64,000 bases of DNA, from assembly GCF_014205165.1 (NCBI RefSeq), contig NZ_JACHMZ010000001.1, forward strand, positions 2,936,501-3,000,500. Reading direction: 5' to 3'. Under the pieces are notes generated by a model. The model was not told the origin of the DNA and made no database searches. It saw only the letters and a program-made list of their open reading frames with translations. This DNA comes from Micromonospora carbonacea. Lineage in GTDB: Bacteria > Actinomycetota > Actinomycetes > Mycobacteriales > Micromonosporaceae. Of this stretch, positions 17,135 to 25,065 are shown piece after piece (within the stretch, counting starts at the first letter, position 1; every line of letters starts with the position of its first letter). Made by a program: the position numbers and the translations under genes.

Positions 17135-17818
17135 TCACCGGCGCGCGGCGAGGTGCGCGCCGAGGCGGCGGACCGTCTCGGCGGCGGCGATGGCGTCGCT
17201 GCGGGCGCTGCCGTGCCGGCCGTCGCCGCTGTAGAGCGTCGGGTCGGCCACCGCCGGGTGGTCGGTCAGGTGCACGTGCAGGGTGCCGAGCCGCTCGCCC
17301 AGCGCCCGGGTGTGCGCCGCGAGCCGGCGCATCCGCCCGCCCAGGCCCTCCCGCAGCCGCGCCGGCACCGCCGGGCTGTGCGACACGTCGAACATGCCCA
17401 CCGTCACCACGTCCGCCCCCGCCTCCTGCAACCCGGCGACCATGGCGGCCAGCTCCGCGTCGACGGCGTCCGCGTCGTAGGCGGAGCGGAACGCGTCGTT
17501 GCCGCCGCACACCACCAGCGCCAGGTCCGGGCCGAACGCCACCGCCGGGGCGAGCTGGGCGGCGCGCACCTCGTGCGCCCGCAGCCCCCGCAACCCCAGG
17601 TTGAGGTACGCCAGCCCGGGGCGGGCCGCGTCCAGCTCGGCGGCGATCCGGTCGGCCCACTGCACGTCCGGGTACCCGTCGACGGGCTCGCACAGCCCCT
17701 CGGCGACGCTGTCGCCGAGCACCACGAACCGCCGCCACGGGTGCCCGGCGAGCAGCCGCGCGCTCTCGCCCACGCGCAGGCAGTACGGGTCGGTGGCTTC
17801 GGTGCGGCTCGCCGGCAT
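17135..17818 (-). CDS. SGNH/GDSL hydrolase (cytoplasmic)
   Basis: A 227-residue SGNH hydrolase with block I VVLGDSVAEG (nucleophile Ser), block III VVCGGNDAF, and block V DGRHGSARSDAI (His, with the acid nearby). There is no signal peptide. ATG 17818 is preferred over GTG 17827 because a TAGCGT -10 element lies exactly 7 nt upstream, a leaderless arrangement. It lies downstream of the sialidase-like gene on the minus strand. A role as esterase or thioesterase for the cluster product is possible, but similar genes also occur in ordinary actinomycete metabolism. Confidence 0.85.
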   Translation of the reverse strand: MPASRTEATDPYCLRVGESARLLAGHPWRRFVVLGDSVAEGLCEPVDGYPDVQWADRIAAELDAARPGLAYLNLGLRGLRAHEVRAAQLAPAVAFGPDLALVVCGGNDAFRSAYDADAVDAELAAMVAGLQEAGADVVTVGMFDVSHSPAVPARLREGLGGRMRRLAAHTRALGERLGTLHVHLTDHPAVADPTLYSGDGRHGSARSDAIAAAETVRRLGAHLAARR

Positions 17819-17825
17819 GACCGGC

Positions 17826-17831
17826 ACGCTA
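17826..17831 (-). promoter_or_regulatory. -10 element for a leaderless SGNH gene
   Basis: On the minus strand TAGCGT is followed by 7 nt and then the ATG. This spacing places transcription start at the start codon. Confidence 0.5.
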
Positions 17832-17858
17832 GCCGACCCGCCCGCCGCGTCGACACCC

Positions 17859-18905
17859 CTACCCGTCGAGCGTCACCTCGGCCAGGTACACGCACGTCCG
17901 CTCCTCGTGGGAGGAGTAGTAGCTGACCCGCAGCACCCCGTCGTGCCAGTCCAGCCCGGGGTAGCCGCAGTCGCCGCCGGAGGGCAGCGCCAGCAGCTCG
18001 GTCAGGGCGCCCCGATGCGGGTCGACGGCGCAGACGGCGGTGCGCGGGCCGCCGTCGAGCAGGCGTACCCCGGCCACGAGGCGGCCGTCGGGCAGCCCGA
18101 GCAGGGCCGGCCCGCCCACCCGCACCCCGAGGTCGGTCCACGTCCAGTGCCGGTACGGTGGCCGAGCCCGCCCGAGCTGGGCGGTGGCCGCCTCCCGGTC
18201 GCGGCGCAGCAGGCAGGTGGCGGTGCCGTCGGGGCCGAAGACCAGCCCGGACTCGTTGGGGTAGCCGCCGAGGAAGAGGGTGTCGACGACCGGTTGCAGG
18301 TCGAGCCCGTCGCCGCTGCGGTAGAGCCGGACGAACCGGGGCTCCCGGGTGGCGTACCCGACGCCGTACATCGCGCCGCCGTGCCAGGCCGCCTGCCACA
18401 CCCAGATGTCGCGCTCGCCGACCGGCGTCGGCTCGCCCCAGCGCTGCCCGTCGGCCGACAGCCAGGTCAACGTGCGGAACGCCTTCGCCGGCCCCGCCCC
18501 GCGCCCGACGGCCTGCCCCGCCGCGTCGCCGGCGGCCGCGCCGTCCGCCGTGGCGGTGGCCGCGCCGTCGCCCGCCGTGGTGGCGGTGCCGGCGTCCGTC
18601 GCGGTGACCGCCGCGGCGAGCAGTTGCAGCCGGCCGTCGGGCCGGGCCACGAACCGGGGGTCGCGCAGGTCGGTGGCCGCCCGCTCCAGCCGGGCGACGG
18701 GGGCCCACTCCCGGCCGTCGGCGGAGGCGAGCACCCGGATCGCCCCGTCTGCGGAGAGGTGCCCGGCGGCCTCCCGGTACGCGCACAGCCACCGGCCCCG
18801 GTGCCGGACCAGGTCGGTGAAGGCGTTGTGCCCGGCGGCGTCGCCGATCCGGCGCACTTCGCCGAGCCGGGCGGTGGCCACCGGGGTGTCGGTCGATGAC
18901 GGCAT
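17859..18905 (-). CDS. Sialidase-superfamily (BNR/beta-propeller) protein
   Basis: A 348-residue protein that looks like an intracellular member of the exo-alpha-sialidase superfamily: repeated strands with Ser/Asp-box-like segments such as ASADGREWAP, LSADGQRWGEP and YRSGDGLDL. No signal peptide is seen. Around residues 98-140 a low-complexity Ala/Gly/Thr insert interrupts one blade. Catalytic residues cannot be assigned with confidence, so glycosidase activity is not claimed. It may belong to the cluster or be a neighbour gene. Confidence 0.65.
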   Translation of the reverse strand: MPSSTDTPVATARLGEVRRIGDAAGHNAFTDLVRHRGRWLCAYREAAGHLSADGAIRVLASADGREWAPVARLERAATDLRDPRFVARPDGRLQLLAAAVTATDAGTATTAGDGAATATADGAAAGDAAGQAVGRGAGPAKAFRTLTWLSADGQRWGEPTPVGERDIWVWQAAWHGGAMYGVGYATREPRFVRLYRSGDGLDLQPVVDTLFLGGYPNESGLVFGPDGTATCLLRRDREAATAQLGRARPPYRHWTWTDLGVRVGGPALLGLPDGRLVAGVRLLDGGPRTAVCAVDPHRGALTELLALPSGGDCGYPGLDWHDGVLRVSYYSSHEERTCVYLAEVTLDG

Positions 18906-19130
18906 GGTTCTCCTCGCGGGTCGCCGGTCCGGTCGCGCCCGGGGCAGTCAGTCGGTGCGACCCGACCGGCACGGTAGGCGTGCCACCCGACGCGACCCGG
19001 GCGCGCCGGCGAACGCGGGGCGAACATGCGAGGAAGCGATGCCGGCCGAGTGGGGGCATCCCGGCGCGCGGATACCCCCACCAGCCCGGCACGGCGCGGG
19101 CGGGGCCGGCGGGCGGGGCCGGGCGGCGGC
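18906..19130. other. 225-bp gap between sialidase-like and MFS genes
   Basis: Both flanking genes run on the minus strand. The gap contains the sialidase-like promoter region and a weak hairpin GGCACG-N5-CGTGCC (18970-18986) that might end the MFS transcript. No gene is supported. Confidence 0.4.
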
Positions 19131-20528
19131 CTACCCGGCGGGCCGCGCGGGCGGCGCGGCCGGGCGGGACCGGCCCGCCCGCAGCGGCCCGGCGAGCAGC
19201 GGCCCCACGGTCAGCACCGCGCACAGCACCGCCATCACCAGCAGCGCCGGCTTGAGGCCCAGCACGGCGACCGACCAGCCGCCCAGCAGCGCGCCGACGG
19301 GCAGGCCGACGAACGCCAGGGAGCCGGCGATGCCGAGCACCCGGGTCTGCAACGCGTCGGGCACCCGCTCGTAGAGGGTGGCCCCCAGCAGCGGGTTGAC
19401 GGCGGCGATGCCGATGCCGGACAGGAACGTCACCACCAGCACCACCACGAGGTGGTCGGTGACCGCCATGGTCAGCAGCCGGGGCGCGCCGCTCATCGCC
19501 GCGCCGACGGCGAAGACGAGCGTGCGGGGCAGCCTCGGGCCGACCATCGTGAACACCACGTTGCCCAGCAGCGCCCCCGCGCCGAACACCCCCAGCACCA
19601 GGCCGAAGCCGGCCGGGTCGCCGAGCACGTCGCGCACCCAGACGGGGATCCACACGGCGGTGTTGGCGGCGGCCATCATGTTCAGCGCGGAGACCACCAG
19701 CAGCATGGCCAGCAGCACCCGGTCGGTGCGCAGGTAGGCGAACCCGGTGCGCAGGGCCCGGAAGTAGCTCTCCCGGGGCGCGGCCGGCGCGTCGGCGGCC
19801 GGCGGGCGCACCAGCAGCCCGACCAGCAGCGCGCAGAGCGCGAAGGTGCCCGCGTCGATCCAGATGGCCCGGGTCACCCCGACCCAGTCGATGAGCAGGC
19901 CCCCGATCACCGCGCCGAACAGGGTGACGCCCCGGGCCAGGCCGTCGTAGGCGGAGGTGAGCCGGATCAGCTGCACCCCGGCGCGCTGCGCCGCCGGCCG
20001 GAACATGACGTGCTTGACCCGGTCGCCGATGCCGCGCAGCCCGCCGGCCACCGCGACGAGGGCGACCAGCGCCCCGAAGCCGAGCCACGGGGTCATCGCC
20101 ACCACCGCCACGGCCGCCGCGCTCGCCGCGTCCACCACGATGGACGTGCGGCGCACCCCGAACCGGTCCGCCCACGGCGTCGCCAGGGAACTGGACAGCA
20201 TGTACGGCAGGAACTCCGCCGCCGCGACGATGCCCATCTTCGCGGGGCTGCCCGTGGTGGTCAGCACCAGCCACGGGATCGCGATGACGGAGATGCGGCT
20301 GCCCAGGTTGGAGATCAGGTCGGCGGCGACGAGGGTGACCAGTTCCCGCCGCGCGGCGGCCCGCTCCCGGTCCACGCCGCCTCCCTTCGCCCCGGCCGCC
20401 GGGCCGGCCGCGGAACCGGCGTCGGCTCCGGTCTGCGGGCCGGCATCCGTTCCGGCCGGGGAGCCGGCGTCTGCTCCGGCCGGGGAGCCGGCGTCTGTCG
20501 CCGCCCCGGGGACGGCCTCGGTCGTCAC
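19131..20528 (-). CDS. Major facilitator superfamily exporter
   Basis: A 465-residue membrane protein with about 12 hydrophobic segments, starting with LVAADLISNLGSRISVIAIP, and resembling drug/metabolite exporters of the MFS_3 type. The GTG start overlaps the ligase stop by 4 nt. The first roughly 45 residues are an Ala/Gly/Asp/Pro repeat (units like GADAGSPAG) before the first helix; an alternative GTG at the VDRERAAARR segment would remove it. It is the only clear exporter in the cluster and therefore the best candidate for product efflux or self-protection. Confidence 0.87.
   Translation of the reverse strand: MTTEAVPGAATDAGSPAGADAGSPAGTDAGPQTGADAGSAAGPAAGAKGGGVDRERAAARRELVTLVAADLISNLGSRISVIAIPWLVLTTTGSPAKMGIVAAAEFLPYMLSSSLATPWADRFGVRRTSIVVDAASAAAVAVVAMTPWLGFGALVALVAVAGGLRGIGDRVKHVMFRPAAQRAGVQLIRLTSAYDGLARGVTLFGAVIGGLLIDWVGVTRAIWIDAGTFALCALLVGLLVRPPAADAPAAPRESYFRALRTGFAYLRTDRVLLAMLLVVSALNMMAAANTAVWIPVWVRDVLGDPAGFGLVLGVFGAGALLGNVVFTMVGPRLPRTLVFAVGAAMSGAPRLLTMAVTDHLVVVLVVTFLSGIGIAAVNPLLGATLYERVPDALQTRVLGIAGSLAFVGLPVGALLGGWSVAVLGLKPALLVMAVLCAVLTVGPLLAGPLRAGRSRPAAPPARPAG
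20411..20510 (-). repeat. Tandem repeat encoding the Ala/Gly/Pro N-terminus of the exporter
   Basis: Units of about 27-30 bp such as ccggccggggagccggcgtc repeat at least three times. They fall within the N-terminal extension of the MFS gene and keep its frame. Confidence 0.65.
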
Positions 20529-22111
20529 GCGGGGCTGCCGACGTGGTCGGCGGGGCGGCCGGCGGCGTACCGGGCCCGCAGCGCCAGCTTGTCGACCTTG
20601 GCCGACCGGTTCAGCGGCAGCGCGTCGACGAACTCCACCGCGCCCGGCGCCCACGTCTCGCTCAGCTCGGCGGTGACCAGGTCGATCAGCTCCGTCCCCG
20701 TCACCGTCGCCCCCGGCGTCGCCACCACGTACGCGTACGGCAGCTCGCCGGCCACCTCGTCGGGCACCCCGATCACGGCGGCGGCCCGCACCTGCGGGTG
20801 CCCGGCGAGAACGTCCTCGATGGGCCGGGAGTAGATCGGCCAGCTCCGCTGCCGGGTGAGGATCCGGTCGGCGAGCCGGTCGACGAGGTAGAGGTAGCCG
20901 TCGGCGTCGAGGTGGCCGACGTCGCGGGTGCGTACCCAGCCGTCGACCAGGGTCTCGGCGGTCAGCTCGGGCTGGCCGTGGTAGCCGACGAAGCTGAGTT
21001 TCGTGCGCACCCACACCTCCCCGTCGACGCCGGCCGGCAGGACCGCCCCGTCGGCGTCGCGGATCTGCACCGCCACGTCCCCGTACGGCTTCCCGCAGGA
21101 GCGCAGCCGTTCCGGGTGCTCCGGGTCCTCGGTCAGCCCCGGCTGGGCGGTGATCACGACGGCCTCGCTGAGCCCGTACACGATGCGCAGGACCGGGCCG
21201 AAGCGGGCGATCGCCTGGCGCAGGCGGGCGGGCGCGGCGGGCCCGGCGCCCACGTTGAACATGAACATGGCGGAGAAGTCCGCGCCGGGCAGGTCGGGGT
21301 GGTCGAGCACCTCGTAGAGCATCGGCGGGGTGACGAACGTCGAGTTGATCTGCTCCCGCCCGACGGTGGCGATGAACGCCGCCGGGTCCCACCGTTCGCG
21401 CAGGAACAGCACGCCGCCGCTGAACAGGTTGACCAGGGTGGTGATCTGGCCGCTGGCCAGCCACATCGGCGAGTGGGACAGGTGCCGCAGCAGCGGGATC
21501 CCGCCGGAGCGGAAGCCCTCGGCGAGGGCGAGGACCTGGCGGTAGAAGCTCTCCCGGTGGTGCACCAGCTTCGGGGTGCCGGTGGTGCCGCTGGTCTGGA
21601 GGAACGACTCCGGCTCCGGCACGCCGCCGGGCAGGTCGGCGGCGGTGGGGCCGGCGGCGCTCAGGTCGGCGGCGGTGAGGTCGGGGCCCGCGCCGCCGGG
21701 GCCGAGGCAGAACACGGGCACGCCGGTCAGGTCGGCGGCGATCCGCGGGCCGAGCCCGTCGCCGTCGCGGGCGTCGTAGACGAACGCCTCCGGCCGGGAC
21801 AGCCGGACGAAGTCGTCGACCTCGCGGCGGGAGGTGACCGGGGCGACCCACATCGTCCGGCAGCCCAACAGGTGCAGGGCGAGCTGGAGCAGCGGTCCCT
21901 CGACCGCGTTGCCGAGCATCACCAGCACGGCGTCGCCCGGGCGGACCCCGCCGCGGGTCAGCGCGGCGGCCATGCCGCGCACCTGCGCGGCCACGTCCAG
22001 ATAGGTCAGTCGGCGTCCGCCGCCCACCAGGGCCTCTCGGTCGCCGAAGCCCTCGAACAGCTCCAGCGCCTCGTGCACGTAGGTGGTCGGTCGGTCGGCA
22101 CCGTCGGTCAT
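20525..22111 (-). CDS. AMP-forming ligase (third adenylating enzyme of the cluster)
   Basis: A 528-residue ANL enzyme with P-loop LQTSGTTGTPKLV, A5 IVYGLSEAVV, A7 TRDVGHLDADGYLYLVDRL and C-terminal Lys in LNRSAKVDKLALRARY. The A8 hinge departs from consensus (DRILTRQRSWPIYSRPIED). It heads a minus-strand pair with the exporter and shares a divergent control region with the secreted SGNH hydrolase. Three non-identical ligases in one cluster imply several acid substrates or a mix of CoA- and carrier-loading steps. Confidence 0.88.
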   Translation of the reverse strand: MTDGADRPTTYVHEALELFEGFGDREALVGGGRRLTYLDVAAQVRGMAAALTRGGVRPGDAVLVMLGNAVEGPLLQLALHLLGCRTMWVAPVTSRREVDDFVRLSRPEAFVYDARDGDGLGPRIAADLTGVPVFCLGPGGAGPDLTAADLSAAGPTAADLPGGVPEPESFLQTSGTTGTPKLVHHRESFYRQVLALAEGFRSGGIPLLRHLSHSPMWLASGQITTLVNLFSGGVLFLRERWDPAAFIATVGREQINSTFVTPPMLYEVLDHPDLPGADFSAMFMFNVGAGPAAPARLRQAIARFGPVLRIVYGLSEAVVITAQPGLTEDPEHPERLRSCGKPYGDVAVQIRDADGAVLPAGVDGEVWVRTKLSFVGYHGQPELTAETLVDGWVRTRDVGHLDADGYLYLVDRLADRILTRQRSWPIYSRPIEDVLAGHPQVRAAAVIGVPDEVAGELPYAYVVATPGATVTGTELIDLVTAELSETWAPGAVEFVDALPLNRSAKVDKLALRARYAAGRPADHVGSPA

Positions 22112-22438
22112 CGCCAGCCCCCATCAGCTTCCGGCGGCGGTCGGCGGCGGCCCGGCGGGGCGCCCGCGACGACCGGCCGCGAGCGGCGTCCCGGCAGCTC
22201 AGGGGCCGGGACGCGGCGACGGCGGCGCGCTTCGGCGACCGCACCGCCGCCTCCTTCGAGCGTAGGCCGCCCGGCCGCGCCGGGCACCGGGCCGATCGGT
22301 GCGCCGCCGCAGCTCGACGTCATTTGATCTTGTCGATCAGGTTGATTGACGCCTGTCAGGGGCGCGGCTAGGTTTCTGGACCATCGTCCAGGAGGCTGTC
22401 GTCAGTGGACGACCCTGGGCTGCCAACATGGAGGTTCA
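22112..22438. other. Divergent control region between ligase and secreted SGNH hydrolase
   Basis: This 327-bp region has no supported gene. The left two thirds are GC-rich. The right third is AT-richer, with a TGATC-N5-GATCA inverted repeat (22325-22339) and a good sigma-70-type promoter for the plus strand. Elements for the minus-strand ligase are not obvious. Confidence 0.55.
22346..22374 (+). promoter_or_regulatory. Sigma-70-like promoter of the secreted SGNH hydrolase gene
   Basis: TTGACG and TAGGTT are separated by 17 nt, close to the HrdB-type consensus. Transcription would start near 22381, about 58 nt before the ATG. Confidence 0.6.
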
Positions 22439-23764
22439 ATGTCGACTCCGAACAAGTGGCGCTTGATAACGGCCCCGAAGAGATGGCAGGTGATCGCCGC
22501 TGCGGCCACGGCGCTGGTCGTGGGAGCGCCGGCCGTGGTGGCCACCGCCGGCCCGGACACCGGGAAGCGCCCCGGCGCACCCGTGTGGGCGGGCAGCTGG
22601 GCCGCCGCGGTGACCCGGGGCAACACGGTCGGGCTGACCAACACCGGCCTCAACAACCAGAGCATCCGGATGATCGTGCACACCACCGTGGGCGGTCCCC
22701 GGCTGCGCGTGCGGCTGAGCAACGTCTACGGCGAGCAGGCCGTGAAGGTCGGCCGGGCCACCATCGCCCGCCCCGACACGTCCACCCCGACGGACCTGTC
22801 GGACGTGGCCGCGCCGACCGTCAAGGAGCTGACCTTCAACGGCTCCGCGTCGGTCACCATGAACAAGGGCGGGGAACTGCTCAGCGACCCGGTCGACCTC
22901 CCGGTCGGTGACCAGGAGGACCTGGTCGTCACGCTGTACTTCCCCGAGCTGACCGGGCCGGTGACCTTCCACGGCCAGTCCCGGCAGACCACGTTCATCG
23001 GCGCCACCGACCTCACCGGTGCCGCCGGCGGGACGGGCTTCACCACCCGCCCCGACTGCTGCTGGATGTTCCTGTCCGGCGTGGACGTGCAGCGCAAGCT
23101 CAGCCCCGGCTCGGTCGTCGTCCTCGGCGACTCCATCGCCGACGGCAACGGCAGCACGGTCAACACCAACCGGCGCTGGCCGGACCTGCTCGCCGACCGG
23201 CTGATCGACGCCCGCCCCGACGTGCGTACCCCGGGCGTGCTCAACCTCAGCCTGGCCGGCAACCGGCTCAACCACGAGGGCACCGAGCCCGGCGCGGGTG
23301 GCTTCCCCGGCTACTACGAGCTGGGCCCGAACGCGCTGGCCCGGCTCAACGAGGACGTCTTCCCGCAGACCGGCGTGCGGACCGTCGTGACCCACCTGGG
23401 CATCAACGACATCTGGATGTCGGACGACTCCGCGGAGAAGATCATCGCCTCGCTGCGGCAGGTCAACCAGCAGGTCAAGGCCCGCGGCCTGACCAGCCTG
23501 GTGGCGACGCTGACCCCGTACGAGGGGCACGGCAACCCGGGCGTGTGGACGCCGGAGAAGGAGGCCACCCGCCAGGCGGTCAACGCGTACCTGCGGGGCA
23601 GCCACGAGTTCGACGGGGTGCTCGACTTCGACAAGGTGCTGCGCGACCCGGCCCAGCCGAGCCGGCTGCTGCCGGCGTACGACTCGGGTGACCACATTCA
23701 CCCGAACGACCTGGGCAACCAGGCGATGGCCGACGCGGTGCCGCTGCGCCTGCTCGGTCTGTGA
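22439..23764 (+). CDS. Secreted SGNH/GDSL-family esterase
   Basis: A 441-residue protein. Residues 16-40 form a hydrophobic segment (WQVIAAAATALVVGAPAVVA) of a Sec signal peptide. A beta-rich N-terminal domain is followed by an SGNH domain with VVLGDSIADG (nucleophile), THLGINDIW and DHIHPNDLGN (catalytic Asp/His). ATG 22439 has GGAGG 4 nt upstream. It resembles secreted GDSL lipases/esterases common in actinomycetes. It sits at the start of the right-hand gene group, but a strong hairpin separates it from the P450 gene, so its tie to the pathway is uncertain. Confidence 0.87.
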   Translation: MSTPNKWRLITAPKRWQVIAAAATALVVGAPAVVATAGPDTGKRPGAPVWAGSWAAAVTRGNTVGLTNTGLNNQSIRMIVHTTVGGPRLRVRLSNVYGEQAVKVGRATIARPDTSTPTDLSDVAAPTVKELTFNGSASVTMNKGGELLSDPVDLPVGDQEDLVVTLYFPELTGPVTFHGQSRQTTFIGATDLTGAAGGTGFTTRPDCCWMFLSGVDVQRKLSPGSVVVLGDSIADGNGSTVNTNRRWPDLLADRLIDARPDVRTPGVLNLSLAGNRLNHEGTEPGAGGFPGYYELGPNALARLNEDVFPQTGVRTVVTHLGINDIWMSDDSAEKIIASLRQVNQQVKARGLTSLVATLTPYEGHGNPGVWTPEKEATRQAVNAYLRGSHEFDGVLDFDKVLRDPAQPSRLLPAYDSGDHIHPNDLGNQAMADAVPLRLLGL

Positions 23765-23768
23765 CACC

Positions 23769-23804
23769 GGCGGGGCGGCGGGGGTGAACCCCCGTCGCCC
23801 CGTC
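23769..23804 (+). terminator. Strong hairpin between SGNH and P450 genes
   Basis: A stem of about 17 bp with two G-U pairs (ggcggggcggcgggggt against accccc...gcc) starts 5 nt after the SGNH stop. It suggests the P450-hpgT genes form a separate transcript. Confidence 0.7.
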
Positions 23805-23832
23805 GCCAACTTCCTGGGGAGGAAGCACCACC

Positions 23833-25050
23833 GTGGACGTCAAAGAGCTGCTCTCCGGCCTGTACAGCGACCAGGGCCGGCAGAACCCGTACCCCTTCTA
23901 CGCGGCCCTGCACGAGCTGGGCCCGATCCGCGAGATCCCGAACCGCCCCGAGCACAGCACCGTCAGCGCCGTCGCCGGCGGGTACGACGTCGTCGACCAG
24001 GTGCTGCGCGACCCGGAGTGGCTCAAGCAGTCCCCGCCCGGCTGGGAACAGCACGAGATCCTGCGCACCTTCGAGTCGTCGATGATGTTCATCAACCCGC
24101 CCGACCACACCCGGATGCGGGCGGTGTTCGCCAAGACGTTCACCCCGCGCCGGCTGGGCGCGCTGGAGCCGGTGATCACCCGGGTCACCGACACGCTGCT
24201 GGACCGGATGGCCGAGGCGGGCGCCGGCGGGGCCGAGGTCGACTTCGTGGCCGACTTCGCGTACCCGATCCCGGCGCTGGTGATGGCCGAGTTCATCGGC
24301 CTGCCCGAGGCCGACCTGCCCTGGTACCGCGAGCGCGTCGACTGGATCGACGACTTCCTCGACGTGGCCGGGGCGACCCCCGAGCGGCTGGCCAAGGCCA
24401 ACACCGCCGCCGCCGAGCTGCGCGGCTACTACCGGGAGCGGATCGCCGAGCGCCGCCGCGCCCCCGGCGAGGACCTGATCAGTGGCCTCGTCGAGGCGCT
24501 CGACTCCGGCGGCGTCGACCTTACCGAGGACGAGCTGATCAGCAACCTCATCGTCCTGTTCAACGCCAGCTTCGTCACCACCGTCTACATGTTCAGCAAC
24601 GGCCTGCCGCTGCTGCTGGAGCACCCCGACGTGACCGCCGCCCTGCCCGGCGACGACGAGCTGACCCGGGGCTGCGTCGACGAGGTGCTGCGCATGCAGA
24701 GCCCGGTGCACTTCCTGGCCCGGGCCGCGCCCCGCGACACCGTCCTGCACGGCGTGCAGGTCGCCGAGGGCGAGAACGTGATGCTGCTGATCGCCGCCGC
24801 CAACCGCGACCCGGCCCGCTTCCCCGACCCCGACCGGTTCGACCCGCGCCGCGCCGGCCCGCCGTCGCTGGCCTTCGGCGTCGGCCTGCACTTCTGCCTC
24901 GGCTCGGCGGTGTCCCGGCTGGAAGGCCAGCTCGCCCTGCCCCGGCTGTTCGCCCGCTTCCCCGGGCTGCGCATCACCCAGCAGCCCGTCTACAGCGGCA
25001 GCCTGTTCCTGCGCGGCATCGACAAGCTGTTCGTCACCACCGGCGAGTAG
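23833..25050 (+). CDS. Cytochrome P450 with atypical I-helix
   Basis: A 405-residue class I bacterial P450. The heme-ligand loop FGVGLHFCLG gives Cys355, and the K-helix ExxR is in VDEVLRMQSP. The oxygen-activation motif normally (A/G)Gx(D/E)TT reads ASFVTT at residues 245-250: Thr249 and Thr250 are kept, but the acidic residue is Val248 and the Gly is Ser246. GTG 23833 follows GGGGAGGAAG. It heads a compact group with hydrolase, hmo and hpgT. A tailoring oxidation of the aryl or chain part is likely; the missing acid suggests unusual proton delivery. Confidence 0.92.
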   Translation: MDVKELLSGLYSDQGRQNPYPFYAALHELGPIREIPNRPEHSTVSAVAGGYDVVDQVLRDPEWLKQSPPGWEQHEILRTFESSMMFINPPDHTRMRAVFAKTFTPRRLGALEPVITRVTDTLLDRMAEAGAGGAEVDFVADFAYPIPALVMAEFIGLPEADLPWYRERVDWIDDFLDVAGATPERLAKANTAAAELRGYYRERIAERRRAPGEDLISGLVEALDSGGVDLTEDELISNLIVLFNASFVTTVYMFSNGLPLLLEHPDVTAALPGDDELTRGCVDEVLRMQSPVHFLARAAPRDTVLHGVQVAEGENVMLLIAAANRDPARFPDPDRFDPRRAGPPSLAFGVGLHFCLGSAVSRLEGQLALPRLFARFPGLRITQQPVYSGSLFLRGIDKLFVTTGE

Positions 25051-25065
25051 AGGAGAGACCCACCC

